A stretch of 64,000 bases of DNA, from positions 1,643,401 to 1,707,400 of the forward strand of contig OX359198.1 in the NCBI GenBank assembly GCA_947172415.1, given 5' to 3'. Position 1 is the stretch's first letter, and every line of letters begins with the position of its first letter. The DNA is from Chondrosia reniformis (lineage: Eukaryota > Porifera > Demospongiae > Chondrillida > Chondrillidae). Below, piece by piece: positions 1 to 26,800 of the stretch. A model generated the notes under the pieces. The model searched no databases. It was not told where the DNA came from and saw nothing but the letters and a program-made list of their open reading frames with translations. The position numbers and the translations under genes are program-made.

Positions 1-2455
1 GTATAAAAAGAATCCAGATGAGAGGTTCCTCAATATTGCAGATAATCTATTAGATATGGAAGCTGATGTAGATGTAGGCCACTCTAGCGAAAGTGAGAAC
101 CCTGTTGAGTTAGCCCTTAGCCTCACTGAAGTTGATTTTAAGCAAACCCTTGGCCTAGTAAATAAAATGGTTGCAAAAACAACAAAAAAGGATAAAGGCT
201 CTTCATTTTTACTTAAGCTACTGAAGAGTGCAAGCCAGGAAGGAAAATTAGATAATATTGAGCAGAGGCAGAACTTGCGCAAAATAGTTGAGCAGTTAAT
301 AGAAGTAGGAGATGTGAACAAGGGTAGAGGGGATTTGGGAAGAAGTGCACTTCACATAGCCTGTGCCTGTTATCCAGAAGATGCAGTAGATCTAGCCAAT
401 CTATTGCTTAAGAAGGAAGCAAAAATTAATAATATGACACACAGGAAGGAGACACCTTTGCTAGTCGCACTACAACTCTTGAAAGAACGAAAAGAAGAAG
501 GATATATAGATGTGGTAATTTTGCTTCTAAAGAGAGACGCTGATGTCAGCATAGGTATATCTGAAGATTGCGATGATATGACAGCAGTGCAAATCCTGTG
601 TTCTTGCAATTTTGAAATACAGGAAGAGAAAATTTCAGAATTAGTAAAGCTCTTACAAAAAAGTGAAAGTTACCACTTCATTGCATGGAATGATCTCTCA
701 GAAAGCCAAATGACCCCTTTGATTTTGGCTCTAGAAAATGCACAAGAAGAAAAGGATAGCTTTGCTGCCATATTTCTGAATGAATTGGCTGATCTTAACC
801 CTTATATGGATCCTAACATTGGAAAAGGGAGTGGAGGAAAAGCAGCTCTGCATTTGGCATGCATTGTTCCCAACCTAGCCTTACGTGTGAAAATTGTAAA
901 ATGGCTGATTTGTGTACTAGGAGCAAATGTTAATTGTCAGGATGAAAATAAAAAGACGCCTCTTGACTACCTCCTCGCTAATGAAGGAAACGAAGAATTG
1001 GTTAAAATTGTCATTCTTGCAGGAGTAGATCCAGAAGAATTATGTAATTCAGTAAATAGCTACAATGATATACTAGAAAAAGCAGGCCTTTTGGATAGTA
1101 GCCAAGATGAAATCACCATTCCTGACCAAGATCACTCAAATTCTATTGCCAATCCCTCTCCACTTTATCATGATGTAAGGTGCATTACTACAGTGGCTGG
1201 GGGGTCACGTAATGACCAAACCAACTTTATTAAAGCCATCACCAGCTACAGTTCTTCTAGGCTATCATCCCATAGCAAATCTCCAATTGTTAGAAAATGC
1301 ACCTTTCACAGTGCAACTTTTGGAGATTTTGCCTTTGTCAATGCTCCAGATTTAGGTCTCCTTCCAGGATTGCCTCAGTTCCTTTGTCATACCTCTCTCG
1401 TTGTCCTGTTTTGTGACATGCAAAAGGAGAGGAACTGCCGGAAAGTCTTAGAAATCTTCAAAAGCTTTGGAAATGTAGCAACTGCACTTCACATAGTGTT
1501 TGTTGTAAGGGGGTCTACTGAAATGGGAGAACCACATGATTGGGTACACGAGCTCCTTAGTAAGGGCTCTTTAAAGGTCTCCTCTGCTACAATTCTAGAT
1601 ATTAGCAATCAGCCAGAAAATGCTACTATTGAATACATCAAAAGTATGATCCAGGAATTAATGGAGAAAATGACTTTGCCAAAGCTGCCTCCAAAATATG
1701 CGTTTTTTCTGAATGATCTTGTAAGTAGAGCCCGCCAAATTGGAGAACAGCGCTACTCCTATAACCTGAAAATGCTCAGTCAGTATTCCTCCTTTTTTGA
1801 TAGTAGCTTTGCAATTCCATTCTGTCAGGGTTTGAACTCAACTGGTCGGGCTGTCTTTTACCTTGAACAAAACAACGAGAAGAGAAGTAGGCTAGTTTTG
1901 GATGCCTCAGCTGAGATATCCAGTTTAATGGAATCCTTACTACACCAACCTGTCATTTCCATCATTCCAAAATACACAACAGGTATATATGCAAACTAAT
2001 TGCACATCTCATCACTATGCACATACGTATTGACAATAATGTAAATAGCATCCCTTCAAAGACTGATTATTGAATGATCTTTAGCCATGTTACATGTACA
2101 TTTAATTTCAGTTTAGTTTACAATGATTTACACATTTCTTGAATTCTTTGCAGCTTCTAAACGAGAAAAAATTAGAGACTTTATTCAGAGCAACCATCAG
2201 TTATTAGAAAACTGTGACTTCAGGGGACTTGCAATTAATCTACTTCAGGCTAAGGTAATAAACAGTGAACAACTGGAAAGGCTTCAAGACAGCAAAAGCA
2301 GAATAGAAGCAAATCGACAGATGTTTTTAATCCTTCATAATGATCCATCTTTGCGCAAACTGGACAAGGTGGTTTCTGTTCTGGAAAATACAGACCACTC
2401 CCATGAACATCATTATGAGCTAGCTGACAAAATAAAGAAATTTGTGGGTACGTAA
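1..2455 (+). CDS. Ankyrin / degenerate Roc-COR-like / CARD-like protein (5' partial)
   Basis: Two coding exons are visible. The first runs from the window edge to 1982 (donor CAG|GTATAT) and the second from 2154 (acceptor TTTGCAG) to 2455, joined in phase 1. The frame is open to base 2, so the ATG at 56 is probably not the true start. Exon 1 has ankyrin-type units (ALHIAC, TPLLVAL, ALHLAC, TPLDYLL) over about the first 350 residues. A GTPase-like stretch follows, in which the Walker A position reads GGSRNDQT, lacking the expected GK[ST], then a DLG-like element and a COR-like region. Exon 2 encodes about 95 residues with CARD-like spacing (LLENCDFRGLAINLL, then an HEHHYELAD end). The last codon is followed by GTACGT, so either the frame stops at 2455 or a further exon exists. 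A scaffold in innate-immune or death signalling is inferred. The ankyrin call is firm, CARD likely, Roc/COR tentative. Confidence 0.75.
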
Positions 2456-3101
2456 TAATATATGTACAATTATAACATGCAGACATTGCTATATATATAA
2501 GTATAATAGTGCTGATCTATGCCATAAGAAATTTACTTATACCTTTACTTGTATATTCTTATAGCATCGATGAATCACTAACATATTTCTGGATGGGCAT
2601 ATGTATTCAAAATTCTAAACCTCACTTGCAGACATTTATTACAATTTCTTGGACTATATATGTATTTCAAGTATATACGTACGTATTACACTATAATTAC
2701 TTAGACTATCATGATATTACTACAAGTTTTTTATTTTGAGATTACTTATAACTATTGAGAGATTTAAATAATTTAGCACTTAAAGATTTATATAAATATT
2801 ACTTACGTATATATGTATACAACTGTACTATGATAAGAGCAAATAGTACTAATGCAGCTACAGAAAACGAAAATACCTACCTACCTACATATATACGCCC
2901 CTAGGCCTTTAAATCCTATAAGACTATTTTAATGTTCTGTAGTTAAATCTTATATATTAAAGTTACTTCACTGTACAATTATGTTTGATGCTTTTGCATG
3001 TGGGCTTTATTTGAGCTATATAAGCTTCTTGAGTGTTCTTTCGCACGAGAGTCAAAACACTTTAATATAATTTTCATAGGAACAATGTATGTCTCCATCT
3101 C
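2456..3101. other. AT-rich intergenic stretch
   Basis: No convincing exon was seen. The stretch is AT-rich with several TACGTA motifs. It could hold the 3' UTR or a last intron of the ankyrin-CARD gene, because a good donor (GTACGT) overlaps that gene's apparent stop. Confidence 0.5.
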
Positions 3102-3434
3102 TCATGGATGAAATGGTCTGAAGCAGTATAACACATTTGAAGTCATACTGTAGCTGTCAAAAATGTAGACATCAACCTTTCCAGTTGAATTGCCAAAAAT
3201 AATATTACCATTCTCTGTTACAGTGATATATTTAAAGGACTCATTATATAGCATCAAAAAAGTACTCTTAATTTGGAAGAGTCGAATCCTTTTATTGCCA
3301 GAATCACTTACATAAAACACTTGATTGGGTCCAGATGATATAGCAGTAGGATTTTTAATTGTCCATAGGAAGCACCATAAGTCCCCCCCAAAAATTGACA
3401 CAAATTTGCCTTCATATATATTGAAAACTGACAT
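3102..3434 (-). pseudogene. NHL-repeat protein fragment
   Basis: The minus-strand frame of 110 codons contains a strand pattern typical of NHL beta-propeller blades: KNPTAISSG, then QVFYVSDSGNKRIRLF, then a second weak blade with YITVTENGNIIFG. NHL blades are usually found in sets of five or six, as in TRIM-NHL proteins. Only one to two are here, and no RING, B-box or partner exon was found nearby. A run of six C/G bases inside the frame (about 3383-3388) is a natural frameshift site. It is therefore most simply a relic or an isolated terminal exon. Confidence 0.5.
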
Positions 3435-4341
3435 ATTATATCATTTTAAAAAATTGGTCTGTAATGTATACATATGTAGCCTGAACCAGTAATATCACAT
3501 TTCTGAATCACATTAATGGCAATGTCCTGTGACATGCCAACTCTGCCACTGATGGTGTGCCATGTGACTCTGTGAGGTACCTGTCTCATGGTGTAACATT
3601 TGTGGTAGAAACGTAGGGCATACTCACAGTGGGGACAGCACTTGTAGTTTTAGTGGTATCACCGAAGGAGATATTCTTTTGATATAGGTATATACATAAA
3701 TGGGTTCTATGTATCAGGCGTCATTATCACCTGTGAACCTATATGGCTAAATAATTGCACATGTGTCTGGACCTATGCTTCTGGTCATAAAGATAAGCCA
3801 TCAAAGTGGCCTTTTAACATTCACTGTGACTGTCCCTTAGCTGTGGAGCACGACTTCCTAATTTTGTCCAAAACAACTATTTCTGTGAGTCAGTCACAAA
3901 TATAGACCTGCTCAGGTCCATTGGTGCACTCCAGATAACTATAAAATGTGACACGGCAACTGTTATGAAGATAGTGACTGTTGTCCTGACAATAGAAGAC
4001 CTACGTATGTCTACACGGGTTTGTAGCACTATACAGCCCTATATATAGCAGAAGACATAGCTGACATTGGTGTGGAATCCTATATAAAATTAATAGGTGT
4101 GACAGTTGACATGCAATGTTGCAACGTACAGTGATGCATTATGTATCATGTCATATAACGATGTTGAATTCCATGTATAAAGCTAAGACTAGCTGTCAAC
4201 ATTTACGTCCAGACATCGATACATCATGTCCAATGTGTTTATGTATGGAATTAAATGTTAACCTTATCTATCAACATTACTTTTGCATTCCAATTTAATG
4301 TACTAGTGCTAGTCAAGCTAATACTTTATGTGAACATTCAC

Positions 4342-4542
4342 AGACATCTAAAAAACATGTCCAATGAATTTTAGATGATTTAATGTATGGCAAGATTTGT
4401 CCTATCTCTCACCACATATTACACACAAGAATTTAATGTACGTTCACTGCTTCAACTCTGTCAAATGTATAGTGCAAGATAGGGCAAATTTTGCCATACA
4501 TTAAAATTTCCAATATTCATTGGACATGTTTTGTAGATGTCT
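4342..4542. mobile_element. Foldback/MITE-like element with ~65-bp inverted arms
   Basis: The left arm (4342 to about 4407) and right arm (about 4476-4542) are near-perfect reverse complements beginning AGACATCTA and ending TAGATGTCT. Both include the internal words AACATGTCCAATGAAT and AATGTATGGCAA. The spacer is about 70 bp with no coding content. This structure is typical of a non-autonomous DNA element. Target-site duplications are not obvious. Confidence 0.75.
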
Positions 4543-4837
4543 GATATGTAAGAGAAATCAGAATGTACGTATATAGCTACATTATACAAGTAAATTAGTG
4601 AACAAGAAGTAGGTGGAATAACCTTAAGAGAATCCAAAATCACACAGTGTGCACGTGGCTGCATTAATTTTAAAGCTAGCTTAATTACGTGAGCATCTTT
4701 TAGCTGCAAAACATCCAAAGACTTTTGGGAGAGATCTAGATATAGTGCCAATGACACTTATTATTTTTAAAATTACTGAATTTAGATTATTTCTTTTATA
4801 TAACACAGCCATCCAGTAAAGTATATGCAAAGCTTAA

Positions 4838-5015
4838 GTGTTGAAAATTTCCTTTTTCTTTTCGCTTTATTTCTCCTTTTTCCCTTTTTTCTTTTTCTTA
4901 AAATGATAATTGCCGCAATCTTTCTTATTTTTTCTTTTTTTCTTTTTCATTTTACTTATCTCCTTTTTCCCTATTTTCTTTTTCGCTTTACTTCTTTTAT
5001 CGACATTTATGCAAT
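4838..5015 (+). repeat. Pyrimidine-rich low-complexity tract
   Basis: The plus strand is a long run of C and T (CTTTTT, CCCTTTTTT and similar). It opens a 70-codon Phe/Leu-rich frame that is a composition artefact. No gene is called. Confidence 0.8.
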
Positions 5016-5199
5016 TACGATGAGCTGGGATGTATAACTTATTATCTCATGAATTCATCATTATCGACAATATTGGGATTGCATATTACCACTGCACAAT
5101 GATCATTTTTGTTTGATAATTCTGAAATATACATGTACATTTAAAAAAGGAAAAACAGTTCAACAATGTAGTTCTTAAACAATTTCCTCATGGTTGCAT

Positions 5200-6080
5200 G
5201 CTGTTTCTTCTCCTTTTGAGTGTTACTGGATCGCTGCTGCAGTACTTCACTTCGCATCACTTTACTGAGTGTAAAGGTGACCCCAGGGCACACCACGAGG
5301 AGGTGGAAGTACTTTGTGCCCCAAAAGGCCTCCGGTTTCTCAACTCTGTTTGACACTTCCACTACTGGCGTCGTAAGAGAAGTTGCTCGGGAACGGTCCG
5401 GCGTACCTGACCGACCTGTGACCAGTTACTAGTCCTGCACTGCCTCACGCTACGGACAGAACAAGCCCGACCCTGGCGGACCACAAACTCCCACCAATGA
5501 GAATCATCATGTGCACACAACGCAGCTTGAGAGCACTGTACACAGACTTTAGCTCATTGGGATCGGCCAGGTTGCTTTAGAGTAGGGACCCATCGATGAA
5601 CTATAAGAAAAGAATTAGAGAATAAATAATTACCAGCATACGGACATAAACATCGAGCACATGCGCATGTAAAATTCCAAATGCAAATGCAATATCTTCC
5701 AAACCAACCTGATGTGGCAGCCTACAATAGCTTCCTGACCGACTACGTAGTGGCACTGGACCACACCAACCTCCAGGTACGGGTCGTATAGCAAGAATCC
5801 GCAAGTGCCAATTTAACACACAAGCAAGATTAATAGTGAGATACATCTCCAGGCACTAACCCATAGGTAGAGAGACCACCCCACTATACGAACACCGATG
5901 ACCCTTCGGAAAGGCATGTACCATGACTCGTGCTCCAATCATGGTTTTCGCATCGATCCACACCAAAGTAGACCTCCAGAGTTAATAGCCCGGAGGCCAA
6001 CGACTGAAAATTTCCTCAACTATTTATAAGAAATTGTCGGCGGGAAGCATCGTGAACTTGGCGGAAAATCGTGAAATTAA
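5200..6080. other. GC-richer block with unassigned coding-like pieces
   Basis: Base composition is clearly richer in GC than the flanks. Coding-like pieces occur on both strands. On plus, 5220-5432 is a 70-codon frame, and a short frame near 5690-5778 ends at CTCCAG|GTACGG and reads TDYVVALDHTNLQ. On minus, 5481-5574 follows a possible acceptor (TCTAAAG) and reads ADPNELKSVYSALKLRC. I do not recognise the product, and the pieces on opposite strands do not join. It may be remnants of an old mobile element or of a decayed gene. Only the compositional shift is certain. Confidence 0.3.
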
Positions 6081-8642
6081 AATTTTGTTAATTGTTTTCG
6101 ATGTCATGTTCAAGAACAATAGACAACATGCAGAACATAACCCGGCCTATTCAGCAAGTTGTTAAAGTTAATGAGTTTAGACAGAAATCATTTATGGATA
6201 TCCAGCGAAGCAAATCATAACATGTCCAGTGACCGCATGAATAGAAGTGCTTAATTAATAAACAAGCAATCATTACCTTAATGAACTTCTGATTATTTCA
6301 GCAGTGATCTTTTATTTCACAGGCTCTTGCAAGCGCATGGATAGACATATCAATCGGCATGTTTCATGCACAACACAGGATAACGTCACAAGGTTTAGCA
6401 TTTAACAAGAATGACTTTTTTCTTTTACGCTATTTTACGCTATTGTGTTTACTAAATCCTCGTGCTATTGCTCAATTAATTTGTGAATCCAAAATGGCCG
6501 TTGCTCTAATAGAGGGACTTTGGCGTTGTCCATGCCTAAACTAAACTACATTCATTGGTAGGTTATCTTGTTTAGAGAATCATACAAACTATTTAGCTAC
6601 TTTAAATGAAGTCTATAAAGATGTTTCTTTTAAGTTATAAAGTTATAATTAGTATACGTATATATTTATAAGCATCTTTACCTCATGTAAACTGGTCAAA
6701 ATGTAATTTTTACTTAACATCTATACAGACTAACATTAAATTTTGATTAGACAGGTATATGTCTTATTGTGTTATACTTAATTTGCTCACTCATCTATTT
6801 ATAGAGTTGTCATGGAAGTCAAATATCAGTTACCTAGCAACATGTCCAATTAAGAAACAAGGAGGACTGAGTGCAATTATTATTGAAGTTATTGACTAAA
6901 CCCATTCAGGTGGGAAAAGATAGTGGAAGAAAGTGTTGGATCAAGGGAAAATTTGAGTGAAATTTACTGTGAGTATGACAACTGTAAAGGTCCTGGATTG
7001 CATCAGTTTAATGGGACCACCAGATTTAGCATGTCTACCAGTCCCTGGTAACTAGTAACTCCCAGCTACTGTAATTCAGTTAGGGGAAGTGTGTAGTACA
7101 TGCTTAACAGGTTCTCTGTATCCTATATATCAGTTTTACCTTGCTATTTGGCTATGAAACTGTACAATCCCTTTGAGCAAGATTTTTATTGCTTGTTGCT
7201 TGAGCTTTTATAGGAAAATTTGGTGGGTTAGTTAGACCTCAGTGTGGCATTGACATTTGGCAAGATATCTATCTGTTTTTAGTTGTAAAGAGATCTGTAT
7301 TAATTTATCTAACTAAATTATTATTTATTTATTGCTTTTAAGGCTTGTCTTCAAAGCCTTATATCCATGCAGAGTATAGCTATAATAAGCTATATTATAT
7401 ATTTGCCAAAATGTACATTTTGTTTTCTCTTTCCATGGCCCAGTTTCATCTCCAACAATACCTAAGAAGAGTGTTTCTATAGCAACCATGCAGTTACCGT
7501 GGCAACCAGGTTCAGATCAATTGAAAATAAAGTAATCAATTGTTCAATGACATGTTACTCTCACTTGTAGAACATTCTTCACACATGTAAGTCAGGTCTG
7601 TATTCACTGGTCTATTGAGACCAAGCAGTTTCTTCAAAGTCATCGATAATGGATGTCCACGAATAAACAAACATTAACTTGTTGTATGTAAAAATGATGT
7701 AATATAATGTGCAAACTTTATGTGCATGTCCTTTTAACAGGACCTATCTGTGACTATTATATAGGTAGAGAATTATTTTGTAGATTATTAAATTATCTTT
7801 GACAGTTTTCTGTCAAACTTCTTCACTGCAACAGCTCATGACAGTGGTTGATGCAATAACATGTTTTGGCAGGATTTGTACACTAATTGAATAACAACTT
7901 CTTTGAGGGTTGCAATGCCTTAATCTATGATAAGTCTAGAAGAACTTAACTCTTATAATCCCTCACACTATATAGGAATTACAGCATTATTTACTGTACA
8001 ACATTATTATTATTTGTACTTTACTTTTTGTACTCATTGAGACCAGGCAGTTTCTTCAAAGTCATCGAGTCATAGAAGGAATCCTTACTCTATTATTTTG
8101 TACTTGTTTTATTAGGTGTAAATGCAATTGTCAATAAGTTTAGCAAGTGCATGAGCTTTGGTATAATTTCATTGCTCTATACTGCATGGGAAAGTACGAC
8201 ACAAGATGAGGCTATAGCTATAAAGGGAAAGTCACATGTCATGTCATCTGTCATGTACATACGTAATGTACGTATATACTTTAAATATATTAACAAAATT
8301 ACAATATCATATATTAGTATAATAATATCACTAAAGGTATTTCAAATACAGTTCGGTTATAGCTAATGGTTGTTTGACTTGCTCCAGCTTCTCATTTACT
8401 CCATATTACTAGACTGTTCACTCTACGTACATTACAGAGAAATTATGTATATATAACAGTCCTTGCTGGATTGATAACATTACCAATAGTACATGTAGTT
8501 CCCTATAGGCTTTTTACAGAATAGGCACAGCATGTAGGAAAATGGTGTATTAGATTTTTCATGAAATGGTATAGTGTTTGTTGCACTCATGATAAATATC
8601 CAAGCTTTATCGAGCCTTGCCAACAACAGTATTCTCCTGATT
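6081..8642. other. Intergenic region downstream of the USP gene
   Basis: No supported gene. The region contains a duplicated word of about 40 bp, TTGAGACCAAGCAGTTTCTT at about 7613 and a near copy at about 8037, both followed by CAAAGTCATCGA. It also has a half copy of the interspersed CCCTATAGG repeat at about 8500-8575. The rest is AT-rich. Confidence 0.5.
8500..8575 (+). repeat. Partial copy of the CCCTATAGG interspersed repeat
   Basis: Carries the 3' half of the family described at 10551: TTCCCTATAGGCTTTTTACA, then AGCATGTAGGAAAATG and a TTAGATTTTTCATGA end. This form is closest to the copies at 32.2 and 59.1 kb. Confidence 0.6.
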
Positions 8643-23513
<14,871 letters not shown>

Positions 23514-23839
23514 AGCCACTTGCCAATTCTGTTTAGACTTTCTTCGTAAGTGGAAAACACGTTCTAGAAGGGGAATTATTGTATCGCTGACTCACGCTAC
23601 AAAATCGTCATAGGGGACTGGGGTCTAACGTCACAAGTGTGACCTCTCGAAAACGAGAGCTGGAAAACGAGAGCTGGAAAACGAACAGGATTACACGAAG
23701 AAACAATGACCATTATTCGCCTGATAACGCAAGCCTGTTGTTCCCAATGAATATCATTTGCGAATTTTACGTATGAATACGGTGTGTCCAAGGATAACGT
23801 TACCGTACTTGTTTTATTATTCCTAGTTCCCAAAGTACT
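23514..23839. promoter_or_regulatory. Bidirectional promoter between USP and ankyrin gene
   Basis: Only 326 bp separate the USP ATG (23513, minus) from the ankyrin-gene ATG (23840, plus). The interval is richer in GC than the surroundings, contains GTGACTC/TCACGC-type words, and has no TATAAA box. It must hold both transcription starts and 5' UTRs. Confidence 0.7.
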
Positions 23840-26800
23840 ATGAATCTCACTGTGGAGAACAAGAGCGGTCATGGAGTGACTTTGGATATTCTGAGAGAGG
23901 TAAGTGGAGACACTCTACGCTGTATCACCCTAAATTGTGAATCCTGTTCTTCCTGACGTATCAGCAGCAAATAGCTAACAAATATTGCATTTCCCTTCGG
24001 ATATCAGATACGTATGTATCTTCTATGTCGTTTCTCTGCCCTATGCGATAGCTCTGTCTTGAGTTTGTTGTTTGACCTTGTTTTGTCTATGAGTAAGGAT
24101 CCGTATCCATTCGACAGCCCATTGGTAGCTACTGTACGTACGTTACAATGGAAGGTATAATCGCTAAACCCGAATTTATGCTCATCGACTATTTGGTATT
24201 GCTAACACTAAATTCTTTCCAAGTGCCTTTATACGTATGTTACGATGGACAAAATGTCAAGGAGCGTTGTTTATTCAATTTTGGACCTTGTTCGCAATCG
24301 TTTGTGGGTAGGTATTTGTACAATATTGCATAGTGTGAAACCATATGTTATTATCTGTTAAGAAGGTGTAACACTGCTAGACTATTAAAACTTTACACGT
24401 ATCAGGATTACAAGATTCTTTTTGTTAAACAGTTGTTCCTTAGAGAGTAATAATATTTTCAGACACTTGTTTATGATCAGTCCCCACTTGTATGATTAAA
24501 ATATGATATCTAATCATTTTATGATGGATTGTTCTCCCAAATAGACTCACTATATATAACCATAGAATATCCATGGATAACCTATGCCAAACCTAATTAC
24601 GTAATTAATCAAGTAAATTATATGATAATCCATGAAATTTATACAGAAAGATTAGAGCCCATCAACAGAAGCCCTTGAAGCAGGTTAAGATAACTATACT
24701 GACTTCTACTCAAACTTATCTCATTTTTATCGTCATCATTGAGCTCTGGATATTATCTCATTTTTAGAATGTCTTCAAAATATTGACCTTCTTCTGATAG
24801 TGAAACTGCATTTTATTGGTATTATAAAATTAATAGGTTGAAACTCTTTACTTTGACAAAAAGGAAATTGGCCATTACATGTATACTGAAGGTCCTAGTG
24901 GTCTATGGTATGTACGTACAGTAACTGAGTACTTTCTCATGAATTATCTAACCAGGATTAGTGCAATGAAAAAAATTAGGGAATTTTAAGATCTAAAGCT
25001 GATCTTAAAGCAGCGATATTCATCATTGAATTCTGGATATTACATCCTAGGGGGAGAATCTAGTTCCCATTAAGTGAACTTCAGTTCCACCCTTTAGCTC
25101 ATTGCGTTCCTCAGGAGACATGGGTGGGCAGGGGGAATATCCAGAGTTCATGTAGAACTTTACATCAAAATTGAAGGGTATGCATTGTACATACGTATGT
25201 ATAATGCAATAGTTAAATAAATAGTTGATACTCAAGTTATCACTAATTTCCGTCCAATGTCTTTCTCCAGGATATTCCCATAGTACATTGTCACTAGATA
25301 CATAGCAGCATCCAGGATATCTCCTTCTCTGGGCTTTTTGTCTATGTCCTCTATTACCACTCTTAACTCCTCTCTTTTGTTTTTAAAGGTGCCACATCTT
25401 AGTACAAAATGTTCTGCATTATTATTATATTTATACAATAGGGATGTATTATAATGTTCTGCATTATTATTATATTTATACAATAGGGATGTATTATAAT
25501 GTTCTGCATTATTATTATATTTATACAATAGGGATGTATTATAATGTTCTGCATTATTATTATATTTATACAATAGGGATGTATTATAATGTTCTGCATT
25601 ATTATTATATTTATACAATAGGGATGTATTATAATGTTCTGCATTATTATTATATTTATACAATAGGGATGTATTATAATGTTCTGCATTATTATTATAT
25701 TTATACAATAGGGATGTATTATAATGTTCTGCATTATTATTATATTTATACAATAGGGATGTATTATAATGTTTGAAAACTGATTAAACAGTTTTTCTTA
25801 CCTTCCTCTACTGGGCACTGTAATTGCTGTTTGACTTCTACGTTGAGTTGCAGATATCTAATCACTAACCTTGTATGGATAGTTAAACATGCAGTTTCTT
25901 TGATGTCTGATTATCTTATAGATATCAGTCACAAAATGCTTACTAAAGCTTTATACCAATACACATATTATAATGTACGCTTAGGATATACATGTAAAGG
26001 TGATAGGGAGTAATTTTAGTTGCGTTCATTATGATAGATAAGTTTATTGGAGCTGTCTGCAACGAAAATCGAGCTAGATTGAACATTTCGACCCGTAGGT
26101 CTTCATTAGCAATAATCACATGTACATGTGTACATACTGAAGCTTTTCCCTGGTAATAATTTTAATAGATTTCAAGCATTTCACAACAGACAAAATAATG
26201 AATAGGAACGTATCACTCATATCCATGACATTATCAACTTTGAAAGTAACTATCAGTACCATTAATATATGTACCTCAAACAGCTCCAAAACTATGGCAA
26301 TGTGCCTTCCATATGAGTACCATTAAAATACCTCAACCAGCTCCAAAACTATGGCAACGTGTCTTCCATATGAGTACCATTAAAATACCTCAACCAGCTC
26401 CAAAACTATGGCAACGTACCTTCCATATGTATACCATTAAGACCAGCACACTTGTTGCACACACCATTTCTCCTTATAAGATTCCTATCTTCTATGCCTA
26501 TGAATTAAATAGATATGCTAAATGCAGCTACTATGAAGCTGTGGATGAAGATATCCTCCTTTTATATAGCTTGCTCTTTCTTCTCCTCAGATAGCTTGAT
26601 CTGTGCATAATTGCAATACCCATAACTGTATCCATGATATAATACAATATCTTTTTGTGGCTACAGAATCCTCCAGAGTTTTCAAGTCCCTCAACTAGTA
26701 TGTTAAATTTGTGTGACTTGGTTAAAGATGAAAGGGAAGAGGAGGAGAATGAGGAAGACTTAAAGGGCTTAGTACAGGCTGTGCAACGTGGAAATATTGA

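Noticed and set aside
4825-5037. 70-codon Phe/Leu-rich membrane-like ORF
   Set aside because: It is a composition artefact of a C/T-rich tract.
24148-24333. 61-codon plus-strand ORF as an extra ankyrin-gene exon
   Set aside because: It has no ankyrin pattern, and no acceptor and donor pair keeps the phase-0 frame of the flanking exons.
25232-25776. 110-173-codon repetitive ORFs on both strands (YKYNNNAEHYNTSLL units)
   Set aside because: The 45-bp unit is divisible by three and lacks stops, so open frames arise automatically on both strands. Only the non-repeat end is noted as a possible relic.
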